In this document: positions 54,550-63,184 of the stretch, piece after piece
How positions within the stretch are numbered: position 1 is the stretch's first letter
Layout: the number at the start of each line of letters is the position of its first letter
Source of the DNA: Dokdonia sp.
GTDB lineage: Bacteria > Bacteroidota > Bacteroidia > Flavobacteriales > Flavobacteriaceae
DNA length: 64,000 nucleotides
Reading direction: 5' to 3'
Assembly (NCBI GenBank): GCA_020630915.1
Contig: JAHDIF010000001.1
Span: 203,073-267,072, forward strand
Position numbers and translations under genes: made by a program
The notes under the pieces: generated by a model
What the model was told of the DNA's origin: nothing
Database searches by the model: none
Seen by the model: only the letters and a program-made list of their open reading frames with translations

Positions 54550-55572
54550 CTAAAACAACCCTCCTTGAACAGGACCTTTAGTTCTTCCTAAATGACGATA
54601 TGCTTCTTCGGTCACTTCTCGTCCTCTTGGAGTGCGCATAATAAAGCCTTGTTGTATTAAAAAAGGCTCATATACTTCCTCTATGGTTTCAGCACTTTCT
54701 GATACTGCCGTAGCCAGCGTTGTGATTCCTACAGGGCCACCTTTAAACTTATCTATGATAGTAGCGAGTATTTTATTATCCATCTCATCCAGCCCGTGTG
54801 CGTCTACGTGAAGTGCTTCCAGGCTAAACTTTGCTATTTCTATATCTATACTACCATTGCCTTTTATCTGGGCAAAATCACGAACTCGGCGTAACAAAGC
54901 ATTTCCAATACGAGGCGTCCCTCTACTTCTACCGGCAATTTCTATTGCTGCTTCCATAGAGATAGGCACCTTAAGAATGTGAGCACTTCTCTGTACGATA
55001 CTTGTAAGCAGTTCTGTAGAGTAATATTGTAGTCTTGAGGAAATCCCGAAACGCGCACGCATAGGTGCTGTAAGTAATCCAGAACGCGTGGTTGCTCCTA
55101 CAAGTGTAAAAGGACTCAAATCTATTTGCACGGTCCGTGCGTTAGGCCCTGTCTCTATCATAATATCAATACGATAGTCTTCCATTGCAGAGTACAAATA
55201 TTCTTCTACTATAGGACTGAGTCTATGAATTTCGTCTATAAACAGCACGTCTCTTTCTTCTAGATTGGTAAGGAGTCCTGCAAGGTCGCCAGGCTTATCA
55301 AGCACAGGGCCAGAAGTGATTTTAATATTCACTCCTAACTCGTTTGCCAGAATATTTGCTAAAGTAGTTTTCCCCAAACCAGGAGGACCATGAAAGAGTG
55401 TGTGATCCAATGCTTCCCCTCTAAGATTAGCTGCTTTAACAAAAATCTGTAAGTTTTCAAGCACTTGGTCTTGACCCGTAAAATCTTCAAATGAAAGCGG
55501 CCTCAACGCGCGTTCAACATCCATTTCTTCGTTAGAATAACCTTGGCTCGTAGGATCTAGATGTTCGTTCAT
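54550..55572 (-). CDS. ruvB: Holliday junction branch migration helicase RuvB
   Basis: The 340-residue AAA+ motor has Walker [10 protein letters not shown] (62-70), Walker [11 protein letters not shown] near 115, sensor I GATTRSG and the C-terminal winged helix with [17 protein letters not shown]. It drives branch migration with RuvA, encoded separately at 42433. It precedes P450 and queG in an apparent operon. Confidence 0.97.
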   Translation of the reverse strand: MNEHLDPTSQGYSNEEMDVERALRPLSFEDFTGQDQVLENLQIFVKAANLRGEALDHTLFHGPPGLGKTTLANILANELGVNIKITSGPVLDKPGDLAGLLTNLEERDVLFIDEIHRLSPIVEEYLYSAMEDYRIDIMIETGPNARTVQIDLSPFTLVGATTRSGLLTAPMRARFGISSRLQYYSTELLTSIVQRSAHILKVPISMEAAIEIAGRSRGTPRIGNALLRRVRDFAQIKGNGSIDIEIAKFSLEALHVDAHGLDEMDNKILATIIDKFKGGPVGITTLATAVSESAETIEEVYEPFLIQQGFIMRTPRGREVTEEAYRHLGRTKGPVQGGLF

Positions 55573-55596
55573 ATAATAGCTTAAAGAGGGTCTTTA

Positions 55597-55604
55597 CAAA
55601 TATA
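55597..55604 (-). promoter_or_regulatory. Candidate -7 box for ruvB
   Basis: The minus strand reads TATATTTG, a TAnnTTTG match, about 25 bases before the start codon. No good -33 box was found. Confidence 0.4.
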
Positions 55605-55648
55605 AGAATTGTGTGAGTACGCTTTATCGTTTAATTCTTCTTTTAATT

Positions 55649-55745
55649 GTGAACCTGCCAGCAAGTAGGTAGGTCTCGCAGTCCCGCTTTCGCGAAATCG
55701 ACTTTAGGAGATTCACGACCATCGGGAGAACAAAGTGGTAAAGCG
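55649..55745 (+). repeat. Compound extended palindromic element, copy C with upstream module
   Basis: The 60-bp element (55686-55745; starts GCTTTCGCGAAATC, ends GTGGTAAAGCG) is preceded at 55649-55680 by a module (GTGAACCTGCCAGCAAGTAG, then GTAGGTCTCGC) also seen at 26064. It is intergenic, between ruvB and the coxI terminator. It differs from copy B at two positions within the 60 bp. Confidence 0.88.
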
Positions 55746-55753
55746 TAAAAAAG

Positions 55754-55783
55754 AAAAGCCCACATCACAAGATATGGGCTTTT
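55754..55783 (-). terminator. Terminator after the alternative complex III/oxidase operon
   Basis: AAAAGCCCA pairs with TGGGCTTTT around a 12-base loop. On the minus strand it is followed by TCTTTTTTACG. It lies 18 bases past the coxI stop. Confidence 0.82.
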
Positions 55784-55801
55784 CATTTATATTATCGCAT
55801 C

Positions 55802-57625
55802 TTAATGATGCATTTCTTCTTCATTATCCTGCAACGGAATGTGCTGAGGAACGAAATCCTGACCTGGAATTACATAATCTGACTCATCTTTGTTGAGTTT
55901 AGAGTAATCATATGGCCATCTATGCACTTCTGGAATTGGTCCATCCCAATTACCGTGAATATGCTTCACCTCTGCCGTCCACTCTAATGTATTAGAATTC
56001 CAAGGGTTCTTAGATCCTTTCTTTCCATAAAACATGGAATGGATAAAGTTATACAAGAATACCAATTGGGCTGCTGCTGTAATAAAAGCGAATATTGTAA
56101 TTGCAATATTTACATCAGATAGGTCATCAAAATATGGGAATGCCGTGTTTGTGTAATAACGCCTTGGTAATCCTGCCATTCCAATAAAGTGCATCGGGAA
56201 GAAAATTCCATAAGCTCCAATGACTGTTACCCAAAAGTGAACATAACCCAGGTTCTTATTCATCATACGTCCCTCAAACATTTTTGGGAACCAGTGATAC
56301 ACCCCTGCAAATAATCCATAAAGTGCAGAAATACCCATTACTAGGTGAAAGTGCGCTACAACAAAATACGTATCGTGTACGTTAATATCTAAGGTACTAT
56401 CTCCAAGAATAATTCCTGTAAGACCTCCAGATATAAAGGTTGATACCAGTCCTATCGAGAAAAGCATACCAGGATTAAACTGGAGGTTACCTTTCCATAA
56501 GGTGGTAATATAGTTAAATGCTTTTACCGCAGATGGTATCGCAATTAATAGCGTTGTAAACGTAAATACAGATCCTAGGAAAGGATTCATCCCAGAAATA
56601 AACATATGGTGACCCCATACAATTGTAGATAAAAATGCAATTGCTAGAATAGAAGCAACCATCGCTCGATACCCAAAAATTGGTTTTCTTGAATTGGTAG
56701 CTATTACTTCTGATGTAATACCAAGTGCCGGTAATAGTACAATGTATACCTCTGGGTGACCAAGGAACCAGAATAGGTGCTCAAATAATACGGGAGATCC
56801 TCCAGAATTATGTAAAACCTCTCCACCTATGTAAATATCTGATAGGAAGAATGAAGTTCCAAAACTTCTATCCATTATCAACATCAACGCTGCCGATAAT
56901 AATACTGGGAACGAAACGATACCAATAATAGCCGTCACAAAGAACGCCCATATAGTAAGTGGTAAACGGGTCATTGTCATTCCTTTCGTTCTCAAGTTAA
57001 GAACAGTAACTACATAGTTCAAGGATCCTAAAAGTGAAGACGCAATGAAAATTGCCATAGATACTAACCATAAAGTCATACCCATTCCTGATGCAGGAAT
57101 ACTGTTAGGTAATGCACTCAATGGAGGATAAATTGTCCATCCCGCTGCTGCTGGTCCTGACTCTACAAATAAAGACATAACCATAATTACTGAAGATATA
57201 AAGAATAGCCAGTAAGACACCATGTTAAGGAATCCAGAGGCCATATCTCTTGCACCAATCTGAAGCGGAATTAGGAGATTACTAAAAGTACCACTTAATC
57301 CAGCAGTTAGTACAAAGAATACCATGATGGTACCATGTATCGTAATAAGTGCTAAATAGATATTAGGATCCATCACTCCATCTTTACCCCAATCTCCCAA
57401 AAAGATTTCATAAGCGGTAAACTGATGATCTGGCCAAGCAAGTTGTAAGCGGAATAATAGAGACATAGCAATCCCTACGATACCCATAATAAGGCCTGTA
57501 ACAAGATACTGCTTAGAAATCATTTTATGATCGGTACTAAAAATGTACTTGGTCACAAAAGTTTCTTTGTGGTGATGATGCCCGTGATCATCGTGCGCGT
57601 GATCTACTGCTGCATGTGCTGACAT
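55802..57625 (-). CDS. ctaD: Cytochrome c oxidase subunit I
   Basis: Subunit I holds the low-spin heme and the heme-copper centre where oxygen is reduced. The 607-residue protein has about 12 helices and the expected ligands: WLFFISSVIM region, HPEVYIVLLPALG for CuB and the cross-linked tyrosine, GHHMFISG, and the HDTYFVVAHFHLVMG heme ligands. The N-terminus is unusually His-rich (HAHDDHGHHHH near 9-19). It is the last gene of the operon and has a terminator. Confidence 0.96.
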   Translation of the reverse strand: MSAHAAVDHAHDDHGHHHHKETFVTKYIFSTDHKMISKQYLVTGLIMGIVGIAMSLLFRLQLAWPDHQFTAYEIFLGDWGKDGVMDPNIYLALITIHGTIMVFFVLTAGLSGTFSNLLIPLQIGARDMASGFLNMVSYWLFFISSVIMVMSLFVESGPAAAGWTIYPPLSALPNSIPASGMGMTLWLVSMAIFIASSLLGSLNYVVTVLNLRTKGMTMTRLPLTIWAFFVTAIIGIVSFPVLLSAALMLIMDRSFGTSFFLSDIYIGGEVLHNSGGSPVLFEHLFWFLGHPEVYIVLLPALGITSEVIATNSRKPIFGYRAMVASILAIAFLSTIVWGHHMFISGMNPFLGSVFTFTTLLIAIPSAVKAFNYITTLWKGNLQFNPGMLFSIGLVSTFISGGLTGIILGDSTLDINVHDTYFVVAHFHLVMGISALYGLFAGVYHWFPKMFEGRMMNKNLGYVHFWVTVIGAYGIFFPMHFIGMAGLPRRYYTNTAFPYFDDLSDVNIAITIFAFITAAAQLVFLYNFIHSMFYGKKGSKNPWNSNTLEWTAEVKHIHGNWDGPIPEVHRWPYDYSKLNKDESDYVIPGQDFVPQHIPLQDNEEEMHH

Positions 57626-57659
57626 AATCTTAATTCTTTAATTAATTTTTCTTTTTCTA

Positions 57660-58730
57660 TTATTCTGCAACTAGCTTACTAGATACTGTACCCTGTGTAG
57701 CCACCCATTTGTCAAACTCCTCTTGAGTTTCTACTACAATTTTCATTTGCATATTGTAATGAGAAGAACCACATATTTTATTACACAGTAAATAATAATC
57801 AAATTCGTCATAATCATCTATAGGACCATCTCCTGCCGCGATAGACTTCTTATTTTTTTCTTTTCTAATTTCTTTTATAACTTCCATCTTGTCCATCATA
57901 TACTCCGTCTGTCTGATTTCCTCAGTAGTCTTTGATGGTGTAAAAGAGAATTGCGTAATCATCCCTGGCACAACATTCATTTGTGCTCTAAAATGCGGCA
58001 TATATGCTGAGTGCAACACGTCTTGAGATCTCAATTTAAAGATTACCTGACGTCCTACAGGAAGGTGCAATTCTGAAGTAATTACATCATCCATAGCATC
58101 GTTATCGCTAAGATCTACACCTACAGTATTTGCCCCCTCTATAAAACGAACATTTGCATTTCCTAGGGTGTTATCTGCACCTGCATATCGTGCTTCCCAA
58201 GCAAAACGCTTTGCATATAATTCTATAACTATAGCATCTTCATCTTCCTCAAAGTTCATAATATCCGACCAAGTAAAGAGTCCATAAATAATCAATCCCG
58301 CAAGAACGATAACAGGAATAATAGTCCATATAAACTCTAGCTTGTCATTATCTGCATAGAATAATGCTCTGTTCCCTTTCTTCCCTTGATACTTATAGGC
58401 AAAATAATGTAATAACGCTTGCGTCAAGACTTGTACTACCATAATCAAAGCAAGAGATATGAACATTAATGTATCATAACTGCCTCCGTGCTCAGACGAC
58501 GCTTCTGGCAAATAGAATTTACTATAATTCCAGAAACAATAAATTGTAATTGCATATAAGAAGACGAGGAACATAATCATTAACTTTCCGTTAATGCGAT
58601 TGTCCTTATCTGTTGCTACCTGTGCATCTTCACTTTTAGATTTAAGCTGAGATAGCTTAAATATCTTTGACATCTGCCAAATTGTGACTACAAATAGAAT
58701 TACTACGATGAGTGCTAATAAACCTGTCAT
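57660..58730 (-). CDS. Cytochrome c oxidase subunit II
   Basis: Subunit II carries the CuA centre that accepts electrons from cytochrome c or from alternative complex III. The 356-residue protein has four predicted N-terminal membrane segments (about 1-20, 48-68, 85-110, 131-155) where ordinary subunit II has two. A cupredoxin domain follows, with CuA ligands in CNKICGSSHYNM near 315-326. The extra helices may take part in the contact with alternative complex III. It lies between actF and ctaD, with short gaps. Confidence 0.94.
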   Translation of the reverse strand: MTGLLALIVVILFVVTIWQMSKIFKLSQLKSKSEDAQVATDKDNRINGKLMIMFLVFLYAITIYCFWNYSKFYLPEASSEHGGSYDTLMFISLALIMVVQVLTQALLHYFAYKYQGKKGNRALFYADNDKLEFIWTIIPVIVLAGLIIYGLFTWSDIMNFEEDEDAIVIELYAKRFAWEARYAGADNTLGNANVRFIEGANTVGVDLSDNDAMDDVITSELHLPVGRQVIFKLRSQDVLHSAYMPHFRAQMNVVPGMITQFSFTPSKTTEEIRQTEYMMDKMEVIKEIRKEKNKKSIAAGDGPIDDYDEFDYYLLCNKICGSSHYNMQMKIVVETQEEFDKWVATQGTVSSKLVAE

Positions 58731-58757
58731 TGCTTTCTAACTTCTTTTATCTAAATT

Positions 58758-60131
58758 CTAATAGTGAAAATGTTTACTCTCTTCAATAAGTGGGTTGCGC
58801 TTAGGCTCTAATGGTCTTTTTGTAAGAGCCGTAAATACAACCAGTACAAATAATCCAAAGAAGAACATTAATGCTCCAATCTCTACAAAACCAAATGACC
58901 AAGACTTCCCAACGGTAGCCGGCATTACCATATTAAAAATATCTACGTAGTGACCCAATAAGATCACAATACCTGCCATTACTACAAACCAGTTTACCCT
59001 CTTAAAGTCACTATTCATTAATATGAGTAATGGGAATATAAAATTCATCACAATCATTCCAAAGAATGGTAAGTTATAATCCTCTATACGCTGGATGAAA
59101 TATGTAACTTCTTCTGGTATATTTGAGTACCATATTAACATAAACTGTGAGAACCATAGGTAAGTCCAGAAAATACTAAACCCAAACATAAACTTCGCCA
59201 AATCATGAATATGACTATCATTTACATTTTCTAAATACCCTGCTCCTTTTAAGATCATCGCTATAAGAGCAATAACTGTAATCGCACATACCATCATACC
59301 TGCAAAAACATACCACCCGAATAATGTACTAAACCAGTGAGGATCCAAAGACATAATCCAGTCCCAAGACATTACAGATTCTGTGTATATAAAGAATACT
59401 AAAAATGCAGCAGCAGCTTTAAATGACTTCTTGTGCCATTTGTTGTCTGTGCCTTCATCTTGGTTCTTGCTAAATTTAAGGGCAAAGTACCTATATAAGT
59501 TCCATCCCACTAGAAAAATTGCAGCTCTAACTAAGAACCAAGTTGCATTTAAATACCCAGACTTACCCGCAATAATTTTATCATAGTGCTCATTTCCTTC
59601 TTCTATTAAGGACGGGTCATTCCAGTGAAACATATGGTTTAGGTGAAACATTCCAGCTGCAAGCAGTAAGAACATAATCACACTACCCCAAGGTAAGTAA
59701 GCCGTAATACCTTCCATAACTCTTAAAAGCAACGGAGACCATCCTGCCTGTGCTGCATATTGTATCGCATAAAAAGCAAGACACCCTAGTGATATCATAA
59801 AGAAAAAGAAAGCCGCTACGTATAACGCACTCCAAGGCTTGTTTTGATACTCACCTAAGGTATGCTCTAAGTGCTCCTCCTTACTCATAACATGCCCGCC
59901 ACCGTGGTCTTCACCATGAGAAGCAACAGCCTCGTGACCAGCACCGTGATCTGCAGTAGCAGCCTGTGCGGTATCGTGACCGCCACCGTGTCCATCACCG
60001 TGAGCCGCTTCCATAGCTGCAACATCTTCTACGTTCTTAGGCATATTCATATAGTCTACAGCAAATAATACTGCTCCTACTGCCATAAAAATGAACGCCG
60101 AAAGTCTTATATTTTTAGATAATGTATACAT
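58758..60131 (-). CDS. actF: Alternative complex III subunit ActF (NrfD-like quinol oxidoreductase)
   Basis: The 457-residue protein has about ten membrane helices and the ActF hallmark segments (YTESVMSWDWIMSLDPHWFS and FSQFMLIWYSNIPEEVTYF). ActF is a structural homologue of ActC in the membrane arm of the complex. Between the first helix and the second, at about residues 38-82, it carries a stretch with many His, Gly and Asp residues (GDGHGGGHDTAQ and so on). The gene follows actE by 34 bases. Confidence 0.9.
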   Translation of the reverse strand: MYTLSKNIRLSAFIFMAVGAVLFAVDYMNMPKNVEDVAAMEAAHGDGHGGGHDTAQAATADHGAGHEAVASHGEDHGGGHVMSKEEHLEHTLGEYQNKPWSALYVAAFFFFMISLGCLAFYAIQYAAQAGWSPLLLRVMEGITAYLPWGSVIMFLLLAAGMFHLNHMFHWNDPSLIEEGNEHYDKIIAGKSGYLNATWFLVRAAIFLVGWNLYRYFALKFSKNQDEGTDNKWHKKSFKAAAAFLVFFIYTESVMSWDWIMSLDPHWFSTLFGWYVFAGMMVCAITVIALIAMILKGAGYLENVNDSHIHDLAKFMFGFSIFWTYLWFSQFMLIWYSNIPEEVTYFIQRIEDYNLPFFGMIVMNFIFPLLILMNSDFKRVNWFVVMAGIVILLGHYVDIFNMVMPATVGKSWSFGFVEIGALMFFFGLFVLVVFTALTKRPLEPKRNPLIEESKHFHY

Positions 60132-60165
60132 ATCTCTTAATTATCGCTTTTCTAATTTGGTTAGT

Positions 60166-60855
60166 TTAGTGTTCTTCTCCGTGATCATCTTCAGAAGCGT
60201 GTCCTTCAGTTGTGTGATCATCGTGCACCTCTTCAATAACTTCTATTTCTGTAACCTCAGACACAACATCAAAAGGTTTTGCTTCTTTTCCGTCCAGTTT
60301 ATCTTTAAGAGACATCACATAATGGTCTACCATCCACAATTCATCTTCCGTCATTTGAGATGCATAAGAACCCATAGAGTTTATACCATAATACATCACG
60401 TGATATACACTGCCTTCGGTAATTGCTCTTCCTGCGTCGTTGTAAGCAGGTACACCCAAAATCTTTTCTCTTTTAACAAGTGTACCTTGACCATCTCCTT
60501 TTTTACCGTGACAAATACCGCAGTAAATAGTATACAATTCTTCTCCCTTTGCTGCTCTTTCTTCTGTATACAAGGTTTGGTTTTCAAGATTCGCTTTCGC
60601 GAAAGCGTACCCCTCAGGATTATTTTCTATTTCGTAAGGTAACCACCCTCTAGCTACCGATCCTTGTGCAGGTTTCATCGCAGAAGAACCACCCGTAACT
60701 GGCTCAAATATTTCGTGCTTACTGTAAGCCTCATACCCTACAGACTCATACATATTAGGCATGTATTGATAGTTAGGCTTTTTATCATTCTTACACGATA
60801 GCATCGTTACTAGAATTCCAAAAACAGCTATTTTAAATATATTCTTCATTGCCAT
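60166..60855 (-). CDS. actE: Alternative complex III subunit ActE, monoheme cytochrome c lipoprotein
   Basis: The 229-residue protein has a lipobox (MLSC, Cys21; an ATG two codons downstream is an alternative start) and a class I cytochrome c domain with CGICH at 112-116 and a methionine ligand in the GINSMGSYASQM region. The C-terminus is acidic and His-rich. It accepts electrons from the complex and passes them to the oxidase. Residues 84-88 (AFAKA), just before the heme domain, come from an exact palindrome copy. Confidence 0.92.
   Translation of the reverse strand: MAMKNIFKIAVFGILVTMLSCKNDKKPNYQYMPNMYESVGYEAYSKHEIFEPVTGGSSAMKPAQGSVARGWLPYEIENNPEGYAFAKANLENQTLYTEERAAKGEELYTIYCGICHGKKGDGQGTLVKREKILGVPAYNDAGRAITEGSVYHVMYYGINSMGSYASQMTEDELWMVDHYVMSLKDKLDGKEAKPFDVVSEVTEIEVIEEVHDDHTTEGHASEDDHGEEH
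60593..60606. repeat. Palindrome GCTTTCGCGAAAGC inside actE
   Basis: This is an exact copy read as AFAKA (GYAFAKANLENQ), followed by GTAC as in other copies. Confidence 0.95.
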
Positions 60856-60858
60856 TGC

Positions 60859-61389
60859 TTATTCTTCGTTTGCAACTAGATTAATTTCTGCAGCTCCCGT
60901 AGACACAAGAAAATCTGCAAGCTCTTGCGCATCTTGTCCAGTCGCATCTATTTCCATTAAAAAATGATCATCTGTAGTTCTAACATCTGGATTCTCTGCT
61001 TTCTTAAAAGGCCACAACTTACTTCTCATATAAAAAGTAATTACCATAAGGTGAGCTGCAAAAAATACCGTGAGTTCGAACATAATAGGCACAAATGCTG
61101 GCATATTCTCAATGTAGCTAAAGCTAGGCTTACCTCCTATATTTTGGGGCCAGTCTTCTATCATAATGAAATTCATCATTACAATAGCTACTGTAAGCCC
61201 TACACACCCATACATAAAAGCCGTAATAGCAAGACGCGTATCTTCAAGACCCATTGCTTTGTCCAACCCGTGAACTGGGAAAGGAGTATACACTTCATTT
61301 ATATGTAAGTGTTTTTTGCGTACCTCTTTGACAGCGTTCATAAGAACGTCATCATCAGTATATATCGCGTGTATAACGTGTGATGCCAT
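60859..61389 (-). CDS. actD: Alternative complex III subunit ActD (DUF3341)
   Basis: The ATG at 61389 (MASHVIHAIYTDDD) is chosen; an earlier ATG would overlap the actC stop by 50 bases. The 176-residue protein has two membrane helices (about 60-80 and 100-122) and the family pattern PFPVHGLDKAMGLEDTRLAI and NIGGKPSFSYIENMPAFVPI. ActD is a small membrane subunit of the complex without cofactors. Gaps to both neighbours are under five bases. Confidence 0.93.
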   Translation of the reverse strand: MASHVIHAIYTDDDVLMNAVKEVRKKHLHINEVYTPFPVHGLDKAMGLEDTRLAITAFMYGCVGLTVAIVMMNFIMIEDWPQNIGGKPSFSYIENMPAFVPIMFELTVFFAAHLMVITFYMRSKLWPFKKAENPDVRTTDDHFLMEIDATGQDAQELADFLVSTGAAEINLVANEE

Positions 61390-61390
61390 A

Positions 61391-63148
61391 CTAGTTGTTA
61401 TTAAGTTTTGATGCTTGTCCTGCCCAATCATCGCGCTCTGCACGTCCTGGGAAGGATCCTGTTAAACTATCTAATAAATCATATTCTTTCTTAGTCATCT
61501 TTGCTACTTGAGCAAACTGGAAGATTCCCATATTATTCAATGTCTCTTCCATTTTCGGACCAATACCGCTTACTTTTTTTAGGTCATCTGCCTGCATAGT
61601 TGCCGAATCAAAAGTTCCTAAAGTTGCCAAAAGATCCTCTGCTGTTCCAGAAGCTTTCGGAGCTTCTGCAGCAACGCCACTAGCAGCTTCTACAATACCG
61701 TTTCCTAAATTTATTTTAACTGGCCCTCCAGAAGTACGAGGATCTGCTCCTGTACCTACTAGTGATTGTCCTGCTTCTCTTAACTTTTTATAACGCTCTC
61801 CAGAAGACTTCATAATCGTCTTTACCTCTGCCTGTGCAATTACCGGGAATGTTCTAGCATATAAAAGAAAGAGAACAAAGAAGAATCCTATGGTTCCTAT
61901 AAATATTCCAATATCTACAAATGTAGGAGAGAACATCGTCCAAGAAGATGGAAGGTAATCACGGTGAAGTGATGTCACAATAATTACAAAACGCTCGAAC
62001 CACATTCCTATGTTTACTACAATCGAGATTATAAAAGAGAACATAATGCTTCTTCTAAGCTTAGGGAACCACATAAATTGTGGTGAGAATACGTTACACG
62101 TCATCATCGCCCAGTATGACCATGCATAAGGCCCTGTCGCACGGTTTAAGAATGCATACTGCTCGTACTCTACTCCAGAATACCAAGACATAAACAACTC
62201 AGTAATATAAGCTACACCTACGATAGAACCTGTAATCATAATTACAATATTCATTAACTCGATGTGTTGTATTGTAATGTAACTTTCTAGGTTAGAAACC
62301 TTACGCATGACAATAAGTAAGGTGTTTACCATAGCAAATCCAGAGAATACCGCTCCTGCAACAAAGTACGGAGGGAAAATTGTGGTGTGCCATCCTGGTA
62401 TTACAGACGTTGCGAAGTCAAAAGATACAATCGTGTGTACAGAAAGTACCAGTGGTGTTGCAAGTCCTGCAAGCACAAGAGATACCTCTTCAAAACGTTG
62501 CCAGTCTTTTGCTCTTCCAGACCATCCAAATGATAAAAGACTATATATTTTTTTCTGGAATGGTTTAACCGCTCTATCTCTAAGCATTGCAAAATCAGGA
62601 AGTAATCCAGTCCACCAGAATACTAATGACACTGATAAATACGTAGAAATTGCAAATACATCCCAAAGAAGTGGTGAGTTAAAGTTTACCCATAAGGAAC
62701 CAAATTGATTAGGAATAGGTAATACCCAATATGCTAGCCAAGGTCGTCCCATGTGAATAATAGGGAACAAACCAGCCTGTACTACCGAGAAGATGGTCAT
62801 CGCCTCTGCAGATCGGTTAATCGCCATACGCCATTTCTGACGGAATAATAATAGTACCGCCGAAATTAATGTTCCTGCGTGCCCGATACCTACCCACCAT
62901 ACAAAGTTTGTAATATCCCAAGCCCAACCTACGGTTTTATTCAGACCCCAACTACCAATACCATTAGAAATGGTATAGATAATACAGCCTATTCCCCATA
63001 GAAATGCAGCTAGTGCAATACCGAAAACTATCCACCAAGATTTATTTGCTCTTCCCTCTACAGGAGCAGCAACATCTAACGTAACATCATGATACGTCTT
63101 ATCTCCGGTAACTAGTGGTCTTCGTATAGGTGCTTCGTAATGCGCCAT
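61391..63148 (-). CDS. actC: Alternative complex III subunit ActC (NrfD family) with C-terminal helix-hairpin-helix domain
   Basis: ActC is the membrane subunit that binds quinol and passes electrons to ActB. The 585-residue protein has about ten helices with the NrfD pattern (GIGHAGTLISAVLLLFRQKW and STYLSVSLVFWWTGLLPDFA). After the last helix (near 435), the sequence continues for about 145 residues through a low-complexity linker rich in Ala. It then ends in a small helix-hairpin-helix-type domain (DDLKKVSGIGPKMEETLNNM near 523-545, then FAQVAKMT). Plain ActC proteins stop after the helices. Confidence 0.92.
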   Translation of the reverse strand: MAHYEAPIRRPLVTGDKTYHDVTLDVAAPVEGRANKSWWIVFGIALAAFLWGIGCIIYTISNGIGSWGLNKTVGWAWDITNFVWWVGIGHAGTLISAVLLLFRQKWRMAINRSAEAMTIFSVVQAGLFPIIHMGRPWLAYWVLPIPNQFGSLWVNFNSPLLWDVFAISTYLSVSLVFWWTGLLPDFAMLRDRAVKPFQKKIYSLLSFGWSGRAKDWQRFEEVSLVLAGLATPLVLSVHTIVSFDFATSVIPGWHTTIFPPYFVAGAVFSGFAMVNTLLIVMRKVSNLESYITIQHIELMNIVIMITGSIVGVAYITELFMSWYSGVEYEQYAFLNRATGPYAWSYWAMMTCNVFSPQFMWFPKLRRSIMFSFIISIVVNIGMWFERFVIIVTSLHRDYLPSSWTMFSPTFVDIGIFIGTIGFFFVLFLLYARTFPVIAQAEVKTIMKSSGERYKKLREAGQSLVGTGADPRTSGGPVKINLGNGIVEAASGVAAEAPKASGTAEDLLATLGTFDSATMQADDLKKVSGIGPKMEETLNNMGIFQFAQVAKMTKKEYDLLDSLTGSFPGRAERDDWAGQASKLNNN

Positions 63149-63184
63149 AATCCTATATTAATTAGTTCTTTTGATTAGTTGTTT

